From Scolanthus callimorphus (taxonomy: Eukaryota; Cnidaria; Anthozoa; Actiniaria; Edwardsiidae): a stretch of 64,000 nucleotides of DNA. Position numbers and translations under genes: made by a program. Of the stretch, positions 1 to 12,100 are shown piece by piece (position 1 is the stretch's first letter; every line of letters starts with the position of its first letter). The stretch covers positions 12,739,912 to 12,803,911 of the forward strand of contig CM066920.1 in the NCBI GenBank assembly GCA_033964015.1, read 5' to 3'. Below the pieces are notes generated by a model. It saw only the letters and a list, made by a program, of their open reading frames with translations, had not been told where the DNA came from and made no database searches.

Positions 1-1
1 G

Positions 2-151
2 TGCCTAGTGTTGGCAAGCTTGATTGCCGTCATCATTTATCGTATTATCGCACGTGAGGATTTGTTTGTCAAGGAGGGGGTCGTGGGACCGACCATAGCT
101 AGCGTGACGTCAACATTCATCAACACGTGTTCTATCATGATCATGGGCAAG
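2..151 (+). CDS. Anoctamin exon (transmembrane segment, first in window)
   Basis: Open in frame 2 from the window edge. It encodes a hydrophobic segment (CLVLASLIAVIIYRII) and then a loop ending SIMIMGK, matching the anoctamin region before the NHRTQT loop. Donor gtcagt at 152. The true 5' boundary lies outside the window. Confidence 0.8.
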
Positions 152-3100
152 GTCAGTTAGCAGAAATATATCTTATTGAGTCACGCAATGGCATTCAAAT
201 CTGTGAATCAAATATTGAGCGCCGAAGAAGGTTCTTCTCTCCCGAGTTTTGAATGTCTTTCGTGCGTTTTTGCCCGTGTACTAGTTCACACAGTATGGTC
301 GTTTTGGCTGGGGGAGGGGGGGGAGTTCCAGGGTTTGAAATTGCGCCTTAGCGACCACAAATCAGGGCTGAGCGACTAAAATTTGAATTTGAATATTTTG
401 GTACTCTTTTCAAGCTTGATGACACCTGGCGACCAAAAGTTATAGTTCATGCGAACAGTTGTTTGCACTTGCACGCGTGTACAGGTGTCGGCCCAAACAC
501 GAAACCTCATTAGTCATTGGTTGTTATTCTCTCCTAGATTTACCAAGTTCTTGCCTATAAACTAACTGACTGGGGTGAGTGATGTTTATTGGTGTGATGT
601 GATGTGATGTGATGTGATGTGATTACGGCCCTTAGTCTTAGATCCAGAGCCAGAGCGAAGATGTGTCTGTGGGTCAAGGGTCGTAAAGTGTTATTTGTGG
701 GCCCTTATAAATCACATGCAATATAAAACGCCTACCAGGGAGAGATTCATATCCACTAGTAGGGCGCGGTATTATTATAAACAACACTCACTAGACCAAA
801 AGCACCAGCATGGCAAAGACTTATGGATTTCTGATCACTGTTGAAAGTTCAGACTTGAGTTCCTATTGGATGAGATCATGGGTCTTTGTTTATCCAGCCA
901 ATGAAACTGCGAAGAAAAAACAAAGACACATGACTATTGTTTTCTTTGATTACAACAAAACACTAGTCGTACCTATTCGTTCCCTGATTGGTTAGTTGTT
1001 TAATGGGTTTCGCTTCTTCATAAATCGTATGCATTGTATGAATGCCGGCTGATAGACTCATTCTAACTGGGGTCATTCCAAGTGCCTGTAAATGAATCTT
1101 TAAAAAACAATTATGTCCACAGAAAACCATCGGACCCAGACATCGTACGACGATGCGCTGATTATCAAGCTGTTCGGGTTCCAGTTCGTGAACTCCTACA
1201 CTTCGCTTTTCTACATCGCCTTCTTTAGACAGGTAACGAACCAACTTCACAACTGCAACGTCTAAGAAACACACCGGTGAATGTGTGAAATTTTATGTCG
1301 TTTCGTTAGTGTGAAGAAGAAGTATGTCCCACCACGGAGCGGGGCAAACTTTTTAAATTGACTAATTTGTTTTACTAGAAACCCACTCGCATACTATCAC
1401 GAGTCCTGCAGTCCTGCAATCTGATTGGTTCCGGCGCTAACTCTATCACATAATAGATAGTGAGTAGCGAAAAAAACAACGGAAAACTGTCTCTAATAAA
1501 TGCATTTAAGCAACACATCGAAGGTAGTATGCTAGTAGGTTTGTATTGAAACAATAAGACTAGTTGTTCTCGTTTTCTATGAGTCAAATAGTTGCGCCTC
1601 GTTAGAGCGGTTTTCATTCGACTGTGAAACAAAAACTAGTAGTCAGCGTTTAATAGTGCCTACAAGTCATAATTAAAAAGGAGAATACAATAAAAATGAC
1701 TTTCATAGTGTATAGCGCTATTCACTGTTTATCAACATTGCCATTCTAATGCTAATGTGCCAACCGTAGATTGAATAGCGCCCTTTGTTCTGTGAACCAA
1801 TCGATCTCTGGTTGGCACATTAATGACGATGGATGACGTCAGCGTGAACAGCGCTATATAGTATCTATTTCACAGTCGGATGACAACCACTTTATCTATT
1901 CACTCATAGAAAACTCGAACTCGTAGTCTAATTGTTAAATAGTGTGCCCCTCCCAAACTTTCTAGCTTCGCCCTTTGGTTGGTTCGTGATGCTTTTCTGT
2001 ATGTGTTGGTGTTGTCATGTTCTGTTGTGCGTCTGGGTTCGTAATCGTAAATCTGAATCGTTTTTCTCTTATCTAGCGCACCGCAAGCGAGGGCATCCTA
2101 GGTTTTGGCTCTCGCTATAATGACGCATGTGGGACTAATAACGACTGCATGACACTTCTCTCTCTACAAGTCGCCATGCTCATGATCATGAAACCGCTAC
2201 CTAAACTCTTCACAGACGTCATCATTCCGTAAGTATGCTGAACATGGCCTGTGTCCGCCGCCATTTTGACAGCATAGCAACACAAAGTCGGAGAAAGCAT
2301 CCTTTTCCATCGGTTGACTTAGAGAGAATATAGAGCAATGTTCTCGATTGAATTTGGTAAATCACATCTGAAACTTTGTTTTTAGATGATCATTGAGAGA
2401 TTTCTACACGTAAGTCGTAACCTAATTCGTCTTCACCTAAAAGGGTAGCTTGGCAGATTCTAGAATTTAAGGGTTTCCCTAAATGAGCACTATCGTGCCA
2501 GCGGCCTTGTGAGACCGTAGGGTCTCTGTTAGCTCAGGGGTAGAGCGTCTGACTAGAGTAAAGGAGGTAGTGGGATCAAAACCCTTCTAGAGACTCTGAA
2601 CGTTTTTCTGAGATATTCGCGCGCTGAAAAAGTCCATATCCTGCTTGTAATATATTCACACGCGCTTGCCTTAATTCACTTTAATCTTCTAATATCGAAT
2701 GAAAACAATAACAAAGGAGTGGCTGACACGCGCTCTTTAAGTGTGTCATGATGTGACTTGAATCCAACGAACTGAGCTACTGAACACTCTGTGGTGAGCA
2801 GGTCGTGGGAAAGTTTAAATCACCCAGTAGGATGTAATTCTAGATTTTCTTGAACTTTCATGATGGCCAGGAACAGCCGCTCCGAAGAGCCATTATAGTT
2901 CATTAATCGCTGTTTTATCTTGCATTTTTCCAGATGGCTAAAGCGTATGTGGCGGCAAGGCTGTTTGTTGTTGGCGTAAGAGCAAAGTAGAAGAAGCGGG
3001 TGATATTAGACACGAAGTGGAGGATTTTCTTACTTACGAGCTCCACAAGGAACCAGTGGGGGATTTCACACTATCAGAATACACTGAAAAAGGTAAGGCT

Positions 3101-6100
3101 CTATTTAGAAATTCGTGTTTTTTCTCGTCATTATGTTTCGATAATAAGCCTTGTTCATACGAAGCGACTAGTCCGTTTGAATCAATCTCGCGTGAGTCAG
3201 CGTGAGTCAACCCCAACTGCTCCAGGCTGATGCGAAACAAATCTAACAAGTACATTTTTTCAAGGGAATTGCCTTAAACTGAGCCTTACAGCGAAAGTAG
3301 AAAAAGGCGTCACATACTGGACACAATTTTGTTTTCCTCCTTTGCGAGCCCAATTGAGAACAAAGAATAGAGAAATGAGACCTCAGCTCTGAGAGCAATG
3401 CAAATTAAGATGTCCACTGTGCCAATCCAGAGTGCTCAAACTACAAAAGAACCCGACATTTTTCGACTAGGTGCCATTGACGACCAATTTAAAAAACATT
3501 TAGTCGCCAAAAAGCAATATTTAGTCGCCACGTTAGCGTGGATTTTAGCCTATTTTAGAAAGATGGGGTGCCACGTGGCGCCAATCCCACAAATTTAGTC
3601 GCCATTGGCGACCCTATGGTCGCAGTGTCGAGCCCTGATTAGTAGCGGGTTGAGTATCATGCGAAAAAGCATTGACACAATTTAAAGAATTGAATTCATC
3701 TGATAATACCTGGTAGAAAATTGCAATGGATTTTGCGCGCATTGGAAAGGTGTACGTAACATACGTCCTAGTTTATCATGCGAATTAAGCAATAAAAGTA
3801 CTTTCCGCGTGCTCTCTGCTTTCTTACAAACACGAGGGGGATGTTGGGAGAACTGATCAAAACTTGAAAGACACGAGCCGAAGGCGAGTGTCTTTCAAGT
3901 TTTATCAGTTCGATCAACATTCCCCGAGTGACAATCGTGACAATCGTGCGTGACAATCGTGTTTCTCAGGTCTTTTACAAACACGCTTTTTAACCAATCA
4001 GAATGCGCACATTCACAATACAACATAGGTGTTATTTTCTAAAAAGCATTGACACAATTGAAAGAATTTAATTCATTTGATAATACCTGGTAGAAAATTG
4101 CACTATGGACTTTGCCCGCATTGGAAAGGTGTACGTAACATACGTCCTAGTTTATCCTCTTATGACTCTCGATAACACTCGTCTTTCTCTTGTAGTACTA
4201 CAGTATGGATTCCTCATGGTGAGTAAACTCTACAGATTCAGAATGACAACGCGATGATACATGGGGGTAGGGTTAGGAAGCAAAACGACGTACTGTACCC
4301 CTCCCCCAACACACACACGCACGCACCCGCCAGCATTACTGATGTATTATACAAGAACACTAACAAGCATAACTAAGCCGCATAAACTATCCCGCCCTCT
4401 CAGTTCCACCGTCATGGGTATGCTCTCCGCAGAGGAGAGGTAAACGTAAACAGAAGCACCACCAGGGCCGAGCGCCTAAATAATTTCGTTGCCTATCATT
4501 CTCAGTAATATGTCAATGTTTATGCTGACTACCCTGGCAATTTAGGATATGGTTAATAAACTATTTATTGGTAGGGTAGGTAGGTAAACTTTATTTAACC
4601 ACGCTGGCCTATTCAACACAAAGGCTGATTTCCAATAGGGGCGTGGGTATAATACAAAAATGTGAAATTACAATAATATTCTAGGAAATATAATACAAAA
4701 TTACAATAAATAGCTTTGTCTATGTAGTCCTATATACATCTATTTACAAAAATATACTATAATATGAAAAACTAAGTAATAAATAATTGAAGAAAGAAAA
4801 AAAAATTACTATAATCCTGCAGATTCTTTCACGCATAGACTAAACGTTTTTCTCTTACCTGCTTTTCCCTTCAGCTATTCGCCGCAGCCTTCCCGCTCGC
4901 CCCGCTCATTGCCCTCCTCACCAACTTGATTGACATGAAGATGGACGCCCGCAGGTTATTATGGGTAAACAGACGACCCATCGCCAATCGCGCAGAGGAT
5001 ATCGGTATGTCGTAAATAAAAGTACAGAGGGAAATAATTTTGAAAGGATTTTTTAAATAAAGAGCGACATTACTTAAGGAGGCTGCCTACAATTTTTTCT
5101 GCTCTCCACCACCAAACTTTGTTTGCCTGCTGTTCAGGCTCAAAAACCTGTACCGGTCTGAACTTTCACATGGTTACCCTGGAGGTTTGAACTTTGTTGT
5201 AGTGTGCATTTTGTTGTGATCGGAGTTAGATAGATAGATAGATAGATGTTTTATTTAGACACGGTAGTTTCATCAGCATAGCTGGTTTTCATAAAAGCCG
5301 TGTGTAAACTATCATTTACATAAAAAGTGATATAAATTGAATATAATATATAATAAAATTTGATAAAAATCTAGAGAATAGTGAATATATTATAAACTGT
5401 CAAAGAAGCTGGGAGGTAATTTTCCCAATTCGGATTTAAATGTAGCTAAAGAGCTACATGTTCGGGTTTTTTCGGGCAATTTGTTCCAAATTTGGGCTCC
5501 TCTATATTTGAAACATTTTTTCCCGTAGTTAGTTTTCGGGAGAGGTAACTGAAATCTAGAGGAAGAACCTCTAGTGTCATAGGGGGATGCATTATTGGAA
5601 AATTTGCTCAAAAGATATTCGGGGGCTAGGCCGTTATTTATTTTGAACATTTCAGTGGCTAGCAGCTTTAGCCTACGAATAGACAATTTGTCCCAACCCA
5701 ACTCATTTAACAGGGGCTCCGAGCGAGAGTCGTAGTTCGAAAATGTTACGATTCTAGCTGCACGATTTTGTAGCTTTTGCAATTTTGATGATTACTCAGC
5801 CCCAATCCCTTCCCATACTACACTGCAATAGTCGAAATATGGCTGTATGAATGAGTGGTACATTGTTTGAAGAGTTGAGGGAGGGACAAACTGTCGTACC
5901 CTTTTCATAGCTCCTATTGCACTCGACAGTTTTTTAGAGGTCTCCTCCACATGCTTTGACCAATTGAGAACTTCATCAATATAAACACCCAGTGACTTTG
6001 CTGATTTTACTCTTGGAATGTTAGCACCACCAATGGTGAGTGATGGGCAAAGCACACGGGAAGACCTCTGTCTGGATCCAACAATTAATAACTCAGATTT

Positions 6101-9100
6101 GGTTGTATTCAAACTTAATCTGTTGGCGTGGAGCCATTGGCTTATATTTTCGAGGTCTTTGTTGAAATTGCACTCGATTTCTGGCCGTTATCCCCGGCGA
6201 CAGTAAGGTTAGTGTCGTCGGCATACATTTGGGGATCGGCAAATTCTAAGCAGGCAGGTAAGTCATTAATGTAAATAAGAAATAATAAGGGACCCAGTAT
6301 TGTGCCCTGCGGAATGCCACATTTTAAGGTCATGGTGCTAGAAAGATTACCGTCTATCACGCAGCACTGCCCTCGACCACTAAGGTATGAACTAAACCAG
6401 CGTATGGTGATATCTGATACACCATAGTTCTTGAGCTTTTGAATAAGTATTGCGTGATCCACGGTATCAAAAGCTTTTTTTAGGTCTAAAAAGACTATTG
6501 AGTTTATCATACCTCTATCTATATTACGTGACCAATTATCAATGGCATTCAGCAGGGCAGTTACTGTCGAGTGCATTTTACGGAAGCCGGATTGACAACT
6601 GGACAAGATGTTATTCTCTTGCAAATATTCATAGAATTGGTCATAGATAATTCGTTCAAAAACTTTAGCTATAGTTGAAATCACAGATATTGGTCTGTAA
6701 TTATTAGTATCGGAGCGTTTACCAGATTTATAAAGAGGTGTAACTTTAGATAGTTTCCAGTCATCTGGAAAAACGCCATATGTGATGGACGCATTGAAAA
6801 GAAGTGCCAGAGAATCAGAAATGATGCCAGCACTTATTTTCAATGCCTCGCTTGGTATATTGTCTAGCCCTTTTGCTTTAGAGATAGATAATTTATTCAA
6901 ATGGGACTGGACAATTTTGGTAGTTGTATGTGCAAGAGTAAAAGAAGATGAGCACGGGGGTATGTAAGTTGTGTAATCATGCGAGCTATCGTGTGCCCCA
7001 AACTGCTCCTCGGCTAGTTTTGGGCCGATGTTTACGAAGTGCTGATTAAATGCCTCTGCGATATCCGATGGAGCGGAAATTTCATTATTCTCACATTCTA
7101 GTTTTGTTATTTGCTGAGATTTTACACCCCTGCCTGTTACTTCGTTGATTACTCTCCACTTGTCTCGCGGTGACAATTCACTATCTGAAAGTTTCCCATT
7201 ATAATATTCGGCTTTAGTTAATCTTATTAGCCTATTAAGCTCATTTCGTGATTCTCTATATTTTGCCCAGTCGCTCTGATCTTTTGTTTGAATTGCAGTT
7301 TTTTTCAGATAGTCGCGCTGTCGCATTTTGATAACAGGTTTTGAGTTATCCATGGAGAGTATTTTTGGCGCACTCGTCTCTTACGCATAGGTGCGTGTTT
7401 ATCAAGGACGCCTAAGAAATTGGATTTCCATTGTTCCCACATGGTATTTGGATCAGTTGCGTACTCCTCAAGAGTTGACCAGGGAACATTAATTAGATCG
7501 TTTTTGAAATTCTGGGCATTAAAATGTTTAAATGATCGATTGATTGAATACTTGTGACCACTGTTGGTTGAGATAGAAATACGACGGTATGCGTAAATCA
7601 CATCATGGTCGCTTCCACCAAATCTGATCACCCCAGAGCACACAACTTTGTCGGGGGCGTTGGTCAAAATATGGTCAATTAAAGACTCTGAGGTGGGCGT
7701 TACCCTGGTTGGCTCATTTATCAGTTGAGTCAATTGATAAATGTCTGCGATGTTATTTATGGCCCTGGTGGGACCATCAAGTTGCTCTTGCAACTCATTA
7801 CAATTGGTGTCACCCAACAAAAAAAGATCTTGATTTAAACAGTCAACCCTCCCGACAAACTGCTCGAATTTTTCAAAGATATTAATGAGCGAGCTTGGTG
7901 GTCTATACCAAGTGGCAACAATGAAGGGTTTTGTGTTTGGCTTGCATATTTCGACACACACACACTCAAGGCCATCAGGTACCAGGTCTTTGCGCTCTTT
8001 AAAGGGAATAGATGATCTGATGTACAGGCAGCAGCCGCCACCTGCACGGTTCCGTTCACAGCGTATGACCGTGTAACCTGGGATACAGACCTCATGGTCT
8101 TGAATGTGCGGTGCCAACCTTGACTCATTAATAGCAAGCACGTCTAATAATTGATTAAACATGAAGATACGTAGTTCATCATATGTTTTGGAACGCTCAC
8201 GATATTTATGGCGGCCATTTTAAAGCCCCTTATATTTGGGAGGGTATTATTTTCATTTGAACCCCCAGCTTCTTTATTTATGCTCTTGACAGTTCGAGAA
8301 AGAGTTTGCTTAACTGGTTGAGGAATTCTGGTTTGTGAAAACCCGCACCGTCCACTCTACTCTTGTTTCTACCTCCACTACTTGGTTGCTTGCTAGTTAC
8401 CAAGCTCCTCCCCTCTTGGAGGAAGTTAATCATGCACATCGCTAAATAGGTCGTGCCTTTTTTGTTAAGATGTCATTTACTTATATTTAGGCACGAACCG
8501 TCGATTCGTTTTGAATTGTCAATAAAAGTAAAGTTGTTTGTGCCAGCAGCTTCTTTCAGCCTCTTGTTTACTTCCTCAATTTTCAAAGAGAAATTGTGGT
8601 CCTCCCTGTGGGTGATTCCAGAAACACCAATTTTTGCATTTGGATATTTCGCCTTTGCTGTTTGCGCTAGCTGAATTACTTTGTCGCTACATGCAACAGC
8701 CGAATCAGAAGGCAGGTTGTTTGTACCCGCGTGTAGAATGACATAGGAAGGGTTCTTCTTGGGCTCAAAACTAGGTTGACTGATAGACTTGCTAATTTCT
8801 TCTGCAGTCTTTCCGGGAAAGGGGTGCTTGTTTACTTGTTCTTTAGACATTTTTTTCGGATTGATGTGCTTAATAATTGAGTCGCCAATAATAATAGCGA
8901 AAGGATCTTTCTCTGCATGTTGAGAACCTCGCGTGTTGCTACCGCGATCACTACTAGTGTGAGTTAAATCGATGGTATTGTTTTTTTGAGTCTTGTTGTT
9001 TCTGGCCTCGGTGCTAACGCGCCTATTAGTGCTTGTTGATTGAACTGGATCCGAGTTCGATGGGCCGTGTTCCTTTTGTTCTTCACGCATTCTAATTTCG

Positions 9101-12100
9101 GCGGCATTGCTAGTGGTTTCAATGCGTTGAAAATTATGTAAATTATCTTCAAGGGAAATAATTCTTGCCTTTAGGAGATCGTTTTCCTGTTTTAAACTGG
9201 CATTTTCCGACTGAAGGGTTGTTATTTTAGACTTTAGTGTTAATGCATTTTCTGTGGGTTGGGCCGCTAAGCTAATAGCGTCCCACAGTTTGCTTATCTC
9301 GGATTTAAAACTTCTAACAGTCACAAAGTTGGAACAATCACTTAGCTTAACTGGAGATTCCGCTAAAGATTCGTCTTGTGGATCCACAATCGTCAATTCG
9401 CTGTTGTTGGGTCTTTGTGTCGATCCATCCTTAGGCGGACTTACTCTCTGTGTGCAGCTCTTATGATTCGGTTGATCCTTGGTTTGTGTCCGGTCAACTT
9501 CTATCGGCATAGTAGTTGTACTCCTATTTCTCAGTTGGTACGGCTTATCGGTCTCATTCTGAACCCTTTTATCCAAATTCATACTGTTTAAGCCTTAAAT
9601 ATTGAAATTGTTGTAAGTGCTTATCAAATAGTGGATATAATAAATATTCCTATAAGAGTTATCCTGGAGCGATTGAAAACACGTCCGTTCAGTACGCTTC
9701 ACTGATCAAGGGTGAAATAGTAACGTTGCTATAGTAACGTTATAACCACACCCTTGTTTATAATACGCAGCCATCAGACGCGTTGCGCGACCTAAACTTT
9801 TAAAATGACACCCCTCACACTAATCCCTGAGTAGCTAGCATTAATCACAGCAAGTTTGGATAGAATTCATTGGGCCGGTTTTGTGTTATTCGAACGGACT
9901 TTTTCAGGCTCCAAAATGGCAAAGCTATTTATGCCGCAAATATTTCCTTGAAAAAGAATGGCTAATATCTGCGAAATTAAGAAATCCTTGCCGCCCGAAT
10001 AATCTACAAACCCAAGGCAATGTACCAGCCAAATTTCACTTCTTAGAATGCTTCCGATTTTGTTTGGCATGTGTTCACGGAAACTGCAAAATTTGAGAAA
10101 TTATATTATAAATCTTCCGTTTGTTATAAAACTTACACTTTTCGCCTCTGACGCAAATCTCATATGAAAAAGTTTTTGATACTTCCGTAACTTATTCTTG
10201 AATATATACCAAAGATAACCTCCAAGTCTTGAGTTCATTGAAGTATTTTAAGGCACCGAGAAAAAAATGCCAAACTTCCCACTTCACTACTCTTTCGGTT
10301 TGCTCGAGCCGGTTTTTGTCATTGTAGTTTGTTTTCACCTGTTGTAGCTTTCACGTGGCTTTCCCTGTAATCAGTGAAGCGAACTACATTCCAGCGTGTT
10401 GTAGTTTTCATGGCTCAACATTCATACTCTCAAAGCGAAGCGAATAACAATCAAACAACATTTATTATGAACGTTAACTTGATAATGCTGAGCTTTCTAA
10501 CTTGTCTTTAACCTCCCGCCACTGCCTGGCTGGCAACCACTCGCTCTCCAATTTATCAGCTCTTCTGCCTTCCTCTTTTTCGATTTTCTCGGAAAAAAAC
10601 ATGATAGAAAATCATTCGCTTTGCCGCTTCCTTAGCAAGCGTGATAGTCCGGCGGATTAGAGCAAATTTTCGAGGAAATTGCGCATTTTAGGCTAAAGCT
10701 CCAATTTTTTGCCAGGTGATAGTTTTCAATGTATTTTTAAATCGTAGATATGGAGGCACGCTAGAATTCTTTCGTAGCGAAAGCTAGAGAGGTTTTAGGG
10801 TGAACAATTGTTTTGCTCAATAGCAGCCATTTTGAATGCTTTGTTATTCAAATGAGGTTTATTACTTAGCTTTGCGAACTTTCAAGTTGTTCTCTAGACT
10901 GCACAGCCATAGCAGCTCAACATTTGCTAATTCTGAACTATGGATTGGTTTGACTGACTTCGGTTGAACGTCTCCTTAGAGTTTTTGGTGATTATTAAAT
11001 GTCACGACCAGTTAATTGGGAATGCTTATAATTTATATTGTAAAACAATAGCCTGACTGAGATTTGATGAAATGTTTCAAGAATGACCAACAAATTCTAA
11101 AAAAAAATCAAGATAATTGGTACTTCATGCGTCGAATGTGTAAAAAGAAGCTTGTCTCATGATATTCACATGATATTTTCTTCCTAGTACTGTGCCATAC
11201 TCTAATATATAGATTTAGCCACTGGCTAAAAGCGGAGCTCCTGGTTATAAAATTTTCTATGTGAATGAAAGGGATTCCCATGTGTACATGGTTTATATGG
11301 TTGCTTTAGAGTCTTCACGAGATATTCATTTTTCAAGCATAGATGACGTCATCGATGACGTCATATCACGTGACCACTTCATTTCGATCATATGGTGGCC
11401 TAGACTACACTACCCAAGTTTGGTTCTTTTAGAGTTTTCCCCTCACGAGATATTATTTTTTCAAGCATAGATGACGTCATCGATGACGTTACATCACGTG
11501 ACCACTTCATTTTGCTCATCTGGTGACCTAGACCACACTACCCAAGTTTGGTTGTTCTAGAGTCATCTCTTGACGAGATATTCATTTTTCAAGCATAGAT
11601 GACGTCATCGGTGACGTCACATCACGTGACCACTTCATTTCGCTCATCTGGTGACCAAGACCACACTGCCCAAGTTTGGTTGTTTTAGAGTCTTCTCTTC
11701 ACGAGATATTCATTTTTTAAGCATAGATGACGTCATCGATGACGTCATATCACGTGATCACTTCATTTCGATCATATGGTGGCCTAGACCACACTACCCA
11801 AGTTTGGTTCTTTTAGAGTTTTCCCTTCACGAGATATTATTTTTTCAAGCATAGATGACGTCATCGATGACGTCACATCACGTGACCACTTCATTTTGCT
11901 CATCTGGTGACCTAGACCACACTACCCAAGTTTGGTTGTTCTAGAGTCTTCTCTTGACGAGATATTCATTTTTCAAGCATAGATGACGTCATCGATGACG
12001 TCACATCACGTGACCACTTCATTTCGCTCATCTGGTGACCTAGACCACACTACCCAAGTTTGGTTGTTTTAGAGTCTTCTCTTCACGAGATATTCATTTT

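Larger units (their letters stand above)
5228..9723 (-). mobile_element. Nearly full-length CR1/L2-like non-LTR retrotransposon
   Basis: About 4.5 kb on the - strand, inserted into the left arm of the foldback element. The interrupted arm is recognised because the other arm is continuous across this point (near 13740-13770). It has a first ORF with a coiled coil and an SGNH-type esterase, then an apurinic-type endonuclease and reverse transcriptase. The 3' end is AATAAAACA followed by (TCTA)n, seen as TAGATAGATAGA at 5227-5246 on +. An ORF1 esterase plus EN-RT and a short 3' repeat tail instead of poly(A) point to the CR1/L2 group. Frame lesions make it inactive as read. Confidence 0.88.

Noticed and set aside
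810..995. 61-codon open frame starting MAKTYGFLI
   Set aside because: Lies in an anoctamin intron, has no recognisable domain, and its length is expected by chance.
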